36,010 bases of DNA from Nocardioides flavescens (GTDB lineage Bacteria; Actinomycetota; Actinomycetes; Propionibacteriales; Nocardioidaceae): the NCBI RefSeq assembly GCF_009823805.1, contig NZ_WUEK01000020.1, positions 1-36,010 of the forward strand, in the 5' to 3' direction. The notes under the pieces are model-generated. The model searched no databases and was not told where the DNA came from. It saw only the letters and a program-made list of their open reading frames with translations. Below are positions 8,359 through 15,705 of this stretch, piece after piece. The position numbers were made by a program, and so were the translations under genes. Position 1 is the first letter of the stretch, and each line of letters opens with the position of its first letter.

Positions 8359-9123
8359 CTGAAAGCCGATCCCGCCGCCCAGCTCGCCCTCCTCGACCTC
8401 CAGGCGCTCGACTCCCGCGCCGACCAGCTGCGCCACCAGCTCCGCACGCTGCCCGAGCTCGCCGAGATCGGGGCGCTCCAGGCCCAGCGCTCGGCGCACG
8501 AGAACCAGCGCCGCGACGCCCAGATCGCCGTCGACGACCTCACCGTCGAGCAGTCCAAGCTCGACGCCGACGTCGAGCAGGTCAAGGCCCGCCGCACCCG
8601 GGACCAGCAGCGCATGGACCAGGGGCTGATCACCAACCCCAAGGACCTCGAGCGGATGCAGGGCGAGCTGGTCTCGCTGCAGCGCCGGATCTCCTCCCTC
8701 GAGGACGACGAGCTCGAGGTCATGGCCCGCCTCGAGGACGCCCAGGGCGACCTCGACCGGTTCGCCGCGCAGGTGGCCGAGGCCGACGAGCGGCTCACGG
8801 CCCTGGGCAAGAGCCGCGACGCCCGGACCCTCGAGGTCGAGGAGGAGCTGACGCGTGTGGCCGCCGACCGCGGACCGGTCGCCGAGTCCGTCCCGGAGCC
8901 GCTGCTCGCGCTCTACGAGCGGCTGCGCGTCAGCAAGGGCGGAGTCGCCGTGGGTGCGCTCCGCGCCCGGGAGTGCGGCGGCTGCCGGCTGAGCCTCGAC
9001 CCCTCCGAGCTCGCCCAGATCCGCGCCGCGGCGCCCGACGAGGTGCTGCGCCACGAGGAGTGCCAGCGGATCCTGGTGCGCACCCCCGAGTCGGGCATCT
9101 CGCCCGCGCTCGACAAGCAGTGA
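8359..9123 (+). CDS. Coiled-coil protein with C-terminal zinc ribbon (Rv2229c/CT398-like), probable CTG start
   Basis: Protein of 254 residues with a long charged helical hairpin (about 10-170, heptad-like, rich in E/R/Q/L) followed by a zinc ribbon. The ribbon ligands appear as C206 and C209 (ECGGC) and H232 and C235 (RHEEC), so the second knuckle has His where Cys is usual. Family members are thought to bind nucleic acid or act as scaffolds, but no reaction is known. The conserved N-terminus (KADPAAQLALLDLQALDSR) lies upstream of the first ATG (8614), and the only plausible start is CTG at 8359, five bases after AGGAGA; no ATG, GTG or TTG is in frame there. The stop overlaps the GTG of the next gene by four bases. 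Confidence 0.85.
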   Translation: MKADPAAQLALLDLQALDSRADQLRHQLRTLPELAEIGALQAQRSAHENQRRDAQIAVDDLTVEQSKLDADVEQVKARRTRDQQRMDQGLITNPKDLERMQGELVSLQRRISSLEDDELEVMARLEDAQGDLDRFAAQVAEADERLTALGKSRDARTLEVEEELTRVAADRGPVAESVPEPLLALYERLRVSKGGVAVGALRARECGGCRLSLDPSELAQIRAAAPDEVLRHEECQRILVRTPESGISPALDKQ

Positions 9124-10316
9124 CGGGCCCCACCTCGGCCGTCGGCTCGGTCGTCGGCTCGGTCGTCATCGAGGCCGACGGCGGGTCGCGCGGCAACCCC
9201 GGCCCCGCGGCTTACGGCGCGGTGCTCAAGGACGCCGACACCGGTCGCGTGCTGGCCGAGGACGGCACCCGCATCGGTACGGCGACCAACAACGTCGCGG
9301 AGTACTCCGGCCTCATCGCCGGGCTGCGGCTCGCGGCGGAGTTCGCCCCGGCCGCCCGGGTCGAGGTGCGGATGGACTCCAAGCTCGTCGTCGAGCAGAT
9401 GGCGGGGCGTTGGCAGGTCAAGCACCCGAGCATGAAGCCGCTGCACCGCGAGGCCTCCGAGCTGGCCCCGGCCGGCACCCGCTGGACCTGGGTCCCGCGC
9501 GCACAGAACGCCCACGCCGACCGGCTCGCCAACGAGGCGCTCGACGGGAAGCGGGACGGGGTCACGGCCGCCGACGCCCGCGACCCGGGGCCGGCCGAGG
9601 ACGACAGCGCGGTCGAGGCCGCCACCGAGAAGCCGCCGGCCCGCGGCTGGTCGGCCTCGACCGAGCCGCCGACCACGCTGGTGCTGGTGCGCCACGGCGT
9701 CACCGTCCACACCAAGGCCAAGCGGTTCTCCGGTGGGCTCGGCGGCGACGACCCGGCACTGAGCGAGGAGGGCCGGGCCCAGGTGCGCGCCAGCGCCCAC
9801 TGGCTGGCCCCGATCGCCGCGTCCGTGGCGGCCGTCGTCGCCTCCCCGGTGCGCCGCACCCGCGAGTCCGCCGAGATCGTGGCCGAGACGCTCGGCCGCC
9901 CGCTCGAGCTCGAGCCGGGCTTCGCCGAGATGGAGTTCGGCCGCTGGGACGGGCTGACCTTCGCGGAGGTCGCCGAGCGCGACCAGGCCGGCCTCGACGC
10001 CTGGCTCGGCTCCACCGACGTGGCGCCGCCGGGCGGCGAGTCGTTCGCGACCGTGCAGGAGCGGGTGCTCGCCGGGCTGGAGCGGGTGCGCGCGGCGTAC
10101 GCCGGTCGCACGGTGGTCGTCGTCAGCCACGTCACGCCGATCAAGACCCTGGTGGCGCAGGCGCTCGACGCACCGCTGACCTCGGTGTTCCGGATGGAGC
10201 TGACGCCGGCCTCGGTGAGCGTCGTGTCGTGGTACGCCGACGACCGCGCCTCGCTGCGGCTCTTCAACGCCAAGCCGCCCGGCGACGACGCGTTCGGCGC
10301 CTCCGGTCTGTGGTGA
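9120..10316 (+). CDS. Bifunctional RNase H / CobC-like acid phosphatase (Rv2228c type)
   Basis: Two-domain enzyme of 398 residues. The N-terminal RNase HI domain (about 14-140) carries the acidic residues D20 (EADGGSRGNPG), E61 (NNVAEYSG), D86 (RMDSKLVVEQM) and D134 (AHADRLANEAL), and cleaves RNA in RNA-DNA hybrids. After a linker of about 40 residues, the C-terminal histidine phosphatase domain (about 185-398) starts with LVLVRHG (H192) and has the second histidine in SHVTPIK. In Rv2228c the second domain has alpha-ribazole phosphatase (CobC) activity, so here it may supply the dephosphorylation step of cobalamin assembly; that function is transferred from the homologue. The GTG start at 9120 overlaps the zinc-ribbon stop (GTGA); longer upstream in-frame extensions run into the zinc-ribbon gene. 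Confidence 0.92.
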   Translation: MTGPTSAVGSVVGSVVIEADGGSRGNPGPAAYGAVLKDADTGRVLAEDGTRIGTATNNVAEYSGLIAGLRLAAEFAPAARVEVRMDSKLVVEQMAGRWQVKHPSMKPLHREASELAPAGTRWTWVPRAQNAHADRLANEALDGKRDGVTAADARDPGPAEDDSAVEAATEKPPARGWSASTEPPTTLVLVRHGVTVHTKAKRFSGGLGGDDPALSEEGRAQVRASAHWLAPIAASVAAVVASPVRRTRESAEIVAETLGRPLELEPGFAEMEFGRWDGLTFAEVAERDQAGLDAWLGSTDVAPPGGESFATVQERVLAGLERVRAAYAGRTVVVVSHVTPIKTLVAQALDAPLTSVFRMELTPASVSVVSWYADDRASLRLFNAKPPGDDAFGASGLW

Positions 10317-10323
10317 CGGCACC

Positions 10324-10980
10324 GTGACCGACCGTCCGTCGGCGCGGGTGCTCGACCTGTTCGCGGTGCCCGACGTCGTCACGCCGCTGCCCGGCGCGCC
10401 GGAGGGGCCCGGCGTCAGTGTGGTCGCGGGCGACCTGCTGCTCACGCCCGGCCGCGACGTCGACACGCTCGCCTGGCTGGCGCCGCTGGTGGCCCGCCTC
10501 GCCATCGCGCTCGACACCCGGCCCGGCCGGTCGCGACGCGACCTGCGGATCGCCGTACCGGTGCCCGCGCGCGACGGCAGCCTGGTCGTCGAGGGCTGGT
10601 CGGCGAGCCGCTACGAGCCCGGCAGCGTCGCCTGCCGCGATCTCGGGGTCACCCTCGCGGCCGGCCGGCTGCTCCACGCCGAGCTCGCCGCCTGGGTGCC
10701 CCAGCGCCCCGAGGCGCTCGAGCCGGTGCCGGTCGAGCTGCCCGGCCGCGCCGCCCAGCTCGTGCACACCGAGCTGGCCGGGCGGGTGCTCCTCGACCCG
10801 TGGGGTGCGCCGGTCGTCACCGACGTGACGCCCGCCTGGGCGCCCCCGCAGTGGGCCGAGGCCCTCTGTGTGCTCGACGCCGTGGCCGTCGGGGACGCGC
10901 CACCGTCGGTGCTGGAGACCTGGGGGAGCGCCCCCGAGCGAGACCTGCTCGCGACGGCGCGGTCGCTCAGACCTCGCTGA
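10324..10980 (+). CDS. Conserved actinobacterial protein with degenerate kinase-like fold (TIGR02569-like)
   Basis: Protein of 218 residues starting at GTG 10324, seven bases after the RNase H/phosphatase stop, so probably in the same operon. Segments such as LLLTPGRDVDTLAWLAPLV, RIAVPVPARDGSLVVEGWSA and DPWGAPVVTDVTPAWAPPQWAEAL resemble in order and spacing the actinobacterial family TIGR02569, which relates to aminoglycoside-phosphotransferase-like kinases. A clear catalytic loop (HxDxxxxN) is not visible, and the sequence is shorter than typical kinases, so it may be a pseudo-kinase. This assignment is from memory of the family pattern and is moderate at best. The last 14 bases overlap the 3' end of the convergent yaaA gene. 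Confidence 0.6.
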   Translation: MTDRPSARVLDLFAVPDVVTPLPGAPEGPGVSVVAGDLLLTPGRDVDTLAWLAPLVARLAIALDTRPGRSRRDLRIAVPVPARDGSLVVEGWSASRYEPGSVACRDLGVTLAAGRLLHAELAAWVPQRPEALEPVPVELPGRAAQLVHTELAGRVLLDPWGAPVVTDVTPAWAPPQWAEALCVLDAVAVGDAPPSVLETWGSAPERDLLATARSLRPR

Positions 10981-11734
10981 CCACCACGTCGAGCTGGGTG
11001 GCACCCTTCACCTCGGTCGGCTCGACGTGCCACCCGAGGTCGCGCAGCGCCTCGGCGAGGCGGGTCGGCGTGCGCGGGTCCACACCCTCCTCGAGGAGCG
11101 CGCGCACGAGGCGGCCCTTGGTGGCCTTGTTGAAGTGGCTCACCACCTTGCGCTGCCCGCCCGACTCGTGGAGCACGCGCACCGTCGCGACCCGCGGACC
11201 GGTCGGCCGCCAGAACGCGGCGTACATCCCGCTGCGCAGGTCCACCAGCAGCCCGTCTCCGACCCGCTCCGGCAGCACGTCGGCCAGCGCCGAGCGCCAG
11301 TGGGCGGCGACCCCGCCGAGCCCGGGCAGGGTGGCGTCGCCCGAGAGGCGGTACGCCGGGATCCGGTCGGCGGGGGAGACGACCCCGAACAGGCTCGAGG
11401 TGACGAGCACCCGTGCCGTCGCCCGGCGGCGGGCCGCCGTCGAGGCGGAGGCGAGGTCGAGCGCGTCGTACAGCACCCCGGTGTAGACGGCGTCGGCCCG
11501 CGCGCTCGGCGCCGTGCGCACCTCGGCGTTGAGGTCGACGAGCGAGAGCTGGGTGCGCGGCACGTCGAGCACCTCAGCCGCCCGCGCGGGGTCGGTCGAG
11601 CACAGGTCGCCCAGCGCGTCGAGCACCCGGTCGCGGGCCTCGGTGAGCGCCGGCAGCGTCAGGGTGGAGAGGTCGAGCGGCTTGCCCCGCCGCGGCGCGG
11701 CCTTGCCCTCGCTCGGCGGCAGCAGGATCAGCAC
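10967..11734 (-). CDS. yaaA: YaaA family peroxide-stress protein (DUF328)
   Basis: YaaA-family protein of 255 residues. In E. coli YaaA lowers free iron and protects DNA under H2O2 stress; structurally it is related to DNA-binding folds. The signature N-terminus LILLPPSEGKAAPRRG is followed by conserved segments QLSLVDLNAEVRTAPSARADAVYTGVLYDALD (about 76-107) and a C-terminal VVSHFNKATKGRLVRALL. The length matches the family. The GTG at 11734 is chosen because LILLPPSEGK is the family's start; upstream in-frame codons run into the divergent RNB gene. Initiation is probably leaderless from a -10 box eight bases upstream. It converges on and overlaps the kinase-like gene by 14 bases. Confidence 0.88.
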   Translation of the reverse strand: MLILLPPSEGKAAPRRGKPLDLSTLTLPALTEARDRVLDALGDLCSTDPARAAEVLDVPRTQLSLVDLNAEVRTAPSARADAVYTGVLYDALDLASASTAARRRATARVLVTSSLFGVVSPADRIPAYRLSGDATLPGLGGVAAHWRSALADVLPERVGDGLLVDLRSGMYAAFWRPTGPRVATVRVLHESGGQRKVVSHFNKATKGRLVRALLEEGVDPRTPTRLAEALRDLGWHVEPTEVKGATQLDVVVSEV

Positions 11735-11740
11735 AGCCGG

Positions 11741-11752
11741 TAACCCTAAGGT
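11741..11752. promoter_or_regulatory. Bidirectional promoter core between yaaA and the RNB gene
   Basis: Within TAACCCTAAGGT, the plus strand offers a -10 box TAAGGT (11747-11752) seven bases before ATG 11760. The minus strand offers TAGGGT (11748-11743) eight bases before GTG 11734. Only 25 bases separate the two start codons and no Shine-Dalgarno sequence is seen, so both transcripts look leaderless. Confidence 0.45.
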
Positions 11753-11759
11753 GGGTGGC

Positions 11760-13208
11760 ATGTCGAGCAGGCGCGTGGTCCGGATCCGCCCGAACGACGG
11801 CGCGACGCCCGAGGAGCTGAGGGCCGGCGTCGCCGAGATCCAGGCCGAGCTCGAGGTGACACCGGAGTTCCCGCCCGAGGTGGAGCGGGCCGCCGAGGCG
11901 GCCGCGGCGCATCCCCGGCTGTCCGACCTCGACCGCACCGACCTCGAGTTCGTGACCATCGACCCGGCCGGGTCGACCGACCTCGACCAGGCGCTCCATC
12001 TCGAGCGCGACGGCGACGGCTACGTCCTGCACTACGCCATCGCCGACGTGGCGGCGTACGTCACCCCCGGCGACCCGGTCGACCTCGAGACCCACCGCCG
12101 CGGCCAGACGTTGTACGGCGCCGACAGCCGGGTGCCGCTGCACCCGCCCGTGCTCTCGGAGGGTGCCGCGTCGCTGCTGCCCGACCAGGTGCGCCCCGCC
12201 CTGCTGTGGACGCTGCGGCTCGACGCCGACGGTGCCCGCACCGACGTCGAGGTGGTGCGGGCGAAGGTGCGCAGCCGCGCCCAGCTCGACTACCCCGGCG
12301 CGCAGGCCGCCATCGACGACGGCACCGCCTCGGAGTCGCTGCAGCTGCTGAAGGAGCTCGGCGAGCTGCGGCTGCGCCGTGAGGCCGCGCGAGGCGGGAT
12401 CTCGCTGCCGCTGCCCGAGCAGGAGGTCGACACCAGCGGCCCCCACTGGGAGCTGGAGTACCGCTCGCTGCTCCCCGTCGAGGAGTGGAACGCCCAGATG
12501 TCGCTGCTCACCGGCTTCGCCGCGGCGGCGCTGATGATGTACGCGCGGGTCGGGTTCCTGCGCACGCTCCCGCCGCCGGACCCGCGCGACGTCAAGCGCC
12601 TGCACCGCACCGCGCACGCCCTCGGCATCGACTGGCCCGCCGAGCAGCTCTACCCCGACTTCGTGCGGGGCCTCGACGCCTCGAAGCCCACCCACGCCGC
12701 GATGCTCGCCGCGTCGACCCGGCTGCTGCGCGGCAGCGGCTACGTCGCCTTCGACGGCGAGACCCCCGCGCAGCCGCTCCACGCCGGACTCAACGCGGAG
12801 TACGCCCACGTCACCGCCCCGCTGCGCCGCCTCGGCGACCGCTACGCCGGCGAGATCTGCGTCGCGCTCTGCGCTGGCACCGAGGTGCCCGAGTGGGTGC
12901 GGGCCGCGCTGCCCGACCTCGCCCACGAGATGCAGACCTCCTCGCAGAAGGCCGGCACCTACGAACGGCTCGTCCTCGACCTGGTCGAGGCCGGCCTGCT
13001 CCGCGACCGCGTCGGCGAGGTGTTCCCCGGCGTCGTCGTCGAGGTCGACGAGAAGGACCACCGCCGCGGGGTCGTGACGGTCGCCGATCCCGCCGTGGAG
13101 GCCCGCGTCGTGTCCGGCGGCGAGCTGCCCCTCGGCGGCGAGGTGCAGGTGCGGCTCACCACGGCCGACGTACGCGCCCGCCGGGTGGAGTTCACGCTCG
13201 AGGGCTGA
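11760..13208 (+). CDS. RNB-domain exoribonuclease (RNase II/R family, minimal form)
   Basis: Protein of 482 residues dominated by an RNB catalytic domain (about 55-370), which degrades single-stranded RNA 3' to 5' using magnesium. The catalytic cluster is visible as FVTIDPAGSTDLDQAL with D68, D74 and D76, followed by HYAIADVAAYV and the RRGQTLYGADSRVPLHP segment. Later family blocks include NAQMSLLTGFAAAALM and YAHVTAPLRRLGDRY. Cold-shock domains before RNB are missing and only a short C-terminal beta-rich region follows, so this is the compact actinobacterial type rather than full RNase R. ATG 11760 is supported by the leaderless -10 box. It is monocistronic, with hairpins after the stop. 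Confidence 0.92.
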   Translation: MSSRRVVRIRPNDGATPEELRAGVAEIQAELEVTPEFPPEVERAAEAAAAHPRLSDLDRTDLEFVTIDPAGSTDLDQALHLERDGDGYVLHYAIADVAAYVTPGDPVDLETHRRGQTLYGADSRVPLHPPVLSEGAASLLPDQVRPALLWTLRLDADGARTDVEVVRAKVRSRAQLDYPGAQAAIDDGTASESLQLLKELGELRLRREAARGGISLPLPEQEVDTSGPHWELEYRSLLPVEEWNAQMSLLTGFAAAALMMYARVGFLRTLPPPDPRDVKRLHRTAHALGIDWPAEQLYPDFVRGLDASKPTHAAMLAASTRLLRGSGYVAFDGETPAQPLHAGLNAEYAHVTAPLRRLGDRYAGEICVALCAGTEVPEWVRAALPDLAHEMQTSSQKAGTYERLVLDLVEAGLLRDRVGEVFPGVVVEVDEKDHRRGVVTVADPAVEARVVSGGELPLGGEVQVRLTTADVRARRVEFTLEG

Positions 13209-13214
13209 GGTCTC

Positions 13215-13240
13215 GGGGCCGACGGCGCCGTCGGCGCCCC
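13215..13240. terminator. Hairpin after the RNB ribonuclease gene
   Basis: The segment is centred on the perfect palindrome GACGGCGCCGTC (13221-13232), extended by GGGGCC and GGCGCCCC flanks. It starts seven bases after the RNB stop and is a plausible GC-rich terminator without a U-tract. Confidence 0.4.
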
Positions 13241-13255
13241 GGCGGGTGTCGGGGT

Positions 13256-13308
13256 GGCGGTGCGTGAGCAACCTTCTGCGGTCGTCGGGCGGTTGCTGGG
13301 GCACCGCC
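13256..13308. terminator. Nested stem-loop between the convergent RNB and HAD genes
   Basis: Outer arms GGCGGTGC and GCACCGCC are separated by 3-base bulges from inner arms AGCAACC and GGTTGCT, with a 17-base loop. The whole 13209-13355 gap holds only this and the preceding hairpin; I see no gene in it. Confidence 0.4.
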
Positions 13309-13355
13309 GCCCTGGTCGGTCGCCCGTGAGGCGGCGGGCGAGCGGCGAGGCGGGC

Positions 13356-14183
13356 TCAGGCCTCCGGGGCGGACGCCTCGGAGCGCGGCCGGACGAGGGC
13401 GACGAGGTCGGCGATGGAGTCGACGACGCGGGTGGGGCGGTAGGGGAAGGTCTCGACCTCGTCGGGGTGGGTCGAGCCGGTGGTGACGAGGACGGTGCGG
13501 AGGCCGGCCTCGAGGCCGCTGATGATGTCGGTGTCCATCCGGTCGCCGACCATCACGGTGGTCTCGGAGTGGGCGTCGATGCGGTTGAGCGCGCTGCGCA
13601 TCATCAGCGGGTTGGGCTTGCCGATGAAATAGGGCTGACGGCCGGTCGCAGTGCTGATCAGCGCGGCGACGGAGCCGCAGGCGGGCAGCTTGCCCGAGGT
13701 GCTCGGCCCGCTCGGGTCGGGGTTGGTGGCGATGAACCGCGCCCCGCCGTCGATGAGCCGGATCGCACGGGTGATCGCCTCGAAGGAGTAGGTGCGGGTC
13801 TCGCCGAGCACGACGTAGTCGGGGTCGCGGTCGGTCATGACGTAGCCGATGTCGTGCAGGGCGGTCGTCATGCCCGCCTCGCCGACGACGTACGCCGTGC
13901 CGTGGGGTCGCTGGTCGGCGAGGAACTGCGCGGTCGCGAGCGCAGAGGTCCAGATCGCGTCCTCGGGCACGTCGATGCCGCTGCCGAGGAGCCGGGCGCG
14001 CAGGTCGCGCGGGGTGAAGATCGAGTTGTTGGTGAGCACCAGGAACCCCAGGCCGCTCGTCTTGAGCGCCTCGACGAACTCGACCGCGCCCGGGATCGGC
14101 TCCTCCTCGTGGACGAGCACGCCGTCCATGTCGGTCAGCCAGGTCTCGACGGGGCGGCTCTCGGGGGTGCGGGTCTCGCTCAT
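13356..14183 (-). CDS. HAD-IIA family sugar/nucleotide phosphatase (NagD-like)
   Basis: Haloacid-dehalogenase-type phosphatase of 275 residues, HAD subfamily IIA. Motif I is LTDMDGVL with nucleophile D18 and acid/base D20; motif II is VLTNNS; the lysine of motif III is in YFIGKPNPLMM; and motif IV is MVGDRMDTDIISG. The C2-type cap lies between about 80 and 185. Members hydrolyse small phosphates such as UMP, p-nitrophenyl phosphate or sugar phosphates, and the substrate cannot be told from sequence. ATG 14183 lies 24 bases after the anti-sigma stop on the same strand, so it may be the third gene of the sigma/anti-sigma operon. The C-terminus is a short Ala/Glu-rich tail. Confidence 0.9.
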   Translation of the reverse strand: MSETRTPESRPVETWLTDMDGVLVHEEEPIPGAVEFVEALKTSGLGFLVLTNNSIFTPRDLRARLLGSGIDVPEDAIWTSALATAQFLADQRPHGTAYVVGEAGMTTALHDIGYVMTDRDPDYVVLGETRTYSFEAITRAIRLIDGGARFIATNPDPSGPSTSGKLPACGSVAALISTATGRQPYFIGKPNPLMMRSALNRIDAHSETTVMVGDRMDTDIISGLEAGLRTVLVTTGSTHPDEVETFPYRPTRVVDSIADLVALVRPRSEASAPEA

Positions 14184-14207
14184 GGACCCATCATCGCGGG
14201 GACCGGC

Positions 14208-14903
14208 TCAGGACCGCAGCCGCAGCACCTCGGTGCCGTCGGCCTCGCGCACCACGACCTGGACGATGTCGGCCTCCGAGGCTGCGGTCGCGGCGGCGAG
14301 CCGCATGGTGCGGCCCGGCACCCCGCGCCACGAGGCGACCTGCTCGGTGGTGCCGTCGGCCCTGGTCACGAACATCGCGTAGGAGTGGGGGCGGTCCCCG
14401 CCGGCGCCCTGCGCCTGCTCGTAGCGGCAGGTGACGTCCAGGCGCGTGCCCCAGCCGACCGAGGTCAGCGCGACGGAGGCGGCGATCGGCTCGTCGCCGA
14501 CCGGCTGCAGCTGGACGGTGCGGGTGGGTGCCGGCGCCGCGACGGGAGCCGGGTCGCGGCTCAGGACCTCCGTCCCGACGGCGGTGCCGGCGACCAGGAG
14601 GGCGGCGGCGACGAGACCCGCAGCGACGTAGGTGCGTCGGCGCGAGCGGCGGGTGCGGCGTACGAGCGCGGGCATCAGCGTCTCGGGTGCCGGGGTGCCG
14701 GCCGCGGCCTGGGCCGCCTCGACGGTCTCGACGGGCGTGCGGGCCAGCAGCCCGGGGAGGCCGGCGAGCTCGCGCACGGACCGGGCGCAGCCGTCGCAGT
14801 CGGCGAGGTGGCGCTCGAAGGCGAGCCGCTCGTCGGGGGCGAGCGCACCGAGGACGTAGGCGCCGTCGTCGTGGGCGAACGGGCACGAGGCAGGAGCGGT
14901 CAC
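14208..14903 (-). CDS. Zinc-containing anti-sigma factor (ZAS type) with one membrane segment
   Basis: Membrane-anchored anti-sigma factor of 231 residues. The N-terminal cytosolic domain has the ZAS motif H32-x3-C36-x2-C39 in the segment ERHLADCDGC, which binds zinc and clamps the sigma factor. A single membrane helix at about 91-109 follows an Arg-rich stretch (RRTRRSRRR, 81-89). The extracytoplasmic domain (about 115-231) is beta-rich and ends in EADGTEVLRLRS. The architecture matches RslA, the partner of mycobacterial SigL, and similar RskA-like proteins. The GTG start overlaps the sigma-factor stop by four bases (GTGA on the minus strand), so the pair is translationally coupled. Sequestration of the upstream-encoded sigma factor is expected; the releasing signal is unknown. 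Confidence 0.9.
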   Translation of the reverse strand: MTAPASCPFAHDDGAYVLGALAPDERLAFERHLADCDGCARSVRELAGLPGLLARTPVETVEAAQAAAGTPAPETLMPALVRRTRRSRRRTYVAAGLVAAALLVAGTAVGTEVLSRDPAPVAAPAPTRTVQLQPVGDEPIAASVALTSVGWGTRLDVTCRYEQAQGAGGDRPHSYAMFVTRADGTTEQVASWRGVPGRTMRLAAATAASEADIVQVVVREADGTEVLRLRS

Positions 14904-15421
14904 GGGGCCGCCACCCCCAGCTCCTCCAGCGCGAGCCGCAGCGCCCGCAGGGCGTAGTGGGTGCGGCTCTTGACCGTGCCCTCGGGCACCCCGAGTCGCC
15001 GCGAGGCCTCGGCGACCGACCGGCCGCGGTAGTAGCACTCGAGCAGGACGGCCCGGTGCTCGGGCGAGAGCTGGGTGAGCGCCTCGGCGACGACCCACGA
15101 CTGCAGCAGCGCGTCGGTCTGGTCGACCGGGTCGCCGGGCTCGGGGAGGTCGTCGGTGGAGTGCTCGTTCTGGTGGCGCTTGCTGCGCCACTCGTCGATG
15201 ACCAGGTTGCGCGCGACCGTGAACAGCCACGAGCGCACCGACCCCCGCGACGCGTCGAGCACCGACGGGCGCTGCCAGGCCCGCAGGAGCGTCTCCTGTG
15301 CGACGTCCTCGGCGCGGAGGCGGTCACCCGTGAGGTGGAGGCAGAAGCCGAACAGGGCGGAGGCGTGCTCGTCGTGCAGCTGCTGCATCAGCTGCGCCTG
15401 GTCGCTCGCCACCGGTTCCAC
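14900..15421 (-). CDS. sigL: ECF sigma factor, SigL-like
   Basis: Extracytoplasmic-function sigma-70 factor of 173 residues. Region 2 spans about 15-80 (LHDEHASALFGF, AEDVAQETLLRAWQ, RSWLFTVARNLVIDEWRS). Region 4 spans about 112-170 (LSPEHRAVLLECYYRGRSVAEASRRLGVPEGTVKSR), ending in YALRALRLALEELGV. This pattern closely resembles M. tuberculosis SigL as I recall it, and the coupled ZAS anti-sigma gene supports that. The GTG at 15421 is chosen because GGAGAGG lies just upstream; ATG 15388 (MQQLHDEH) is the alternative. Longer upstream in-frame sequence is antisense to the cobalamin riboswitch and is not protein-like. Its own promoter must therefore lie inside or beyond the riboswitch DNA on the opposite strand. 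Confidence 0.88.
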   Translation of the reverse strand: MEPVASDQAQLMQQLHDEHASALFGFCLHLTGDRLRAEDVAQETLLRAWQRPSVLDASRGSVRSWLFTVARNLVIDEWRSKRHQNEHSTDDLPEPGDPVDQTDALLQSWVVAEALTQLSPEHRAVLLECYYRGRSVAEASRRLGVPEGTVKSRTHYALRALRLALEELGVAAP

Positions 15422-15483
15422 GTCCTCTCCACGGACGGGAGCCGCGGGAGGTTCACCCTGGCGCCGCACCCCGGGGCTGCTGG

Positions 15484-15671
15484 TAGGTTGCCGACCGCCG
15501 TGGTGTTCGGGAAGCCGGTCTGATGCCGGCGCGGCCCTCGCCACTGTAGCCGCCGAGTGCGGTGACCCCTGCGGGTCGGGACGCACCACCCCCGGCTCGG
15601 ACCACTGGGCAGCTCCACCGCCTGGGAAGGTCGGCCACCTCACGCTGACGCGGAAGCCAGGAGACCGGCCA
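15484..15671 (+). promoter_or_regulatory. Cobalamin riboswitch upstream of the cobN operon
   Basis: The conserved order is present: GGTTGCCGACC and GTGGTGTTCGGGAAGCCGGT, then TGATGCCGGCGCGGCCCTCG, CCACTGTAGCCG, a variable domain, and the B12-box-like GAAGCCAGGAGACCGGCC (15653-15670). These are hallmark blocks of the adenosylcobalamin aptamer. It ends 35 bases before the first gene, whose ribosome site TTGGAG is within reach, so translation control is the likely mechanism. High B12 should repress the downstream operon. Confidence 0.92.
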
Positions 15672-15705
15672 CGGCGCGTTGTTCCACGAGGGTCTTGGAG
15701 AACAG

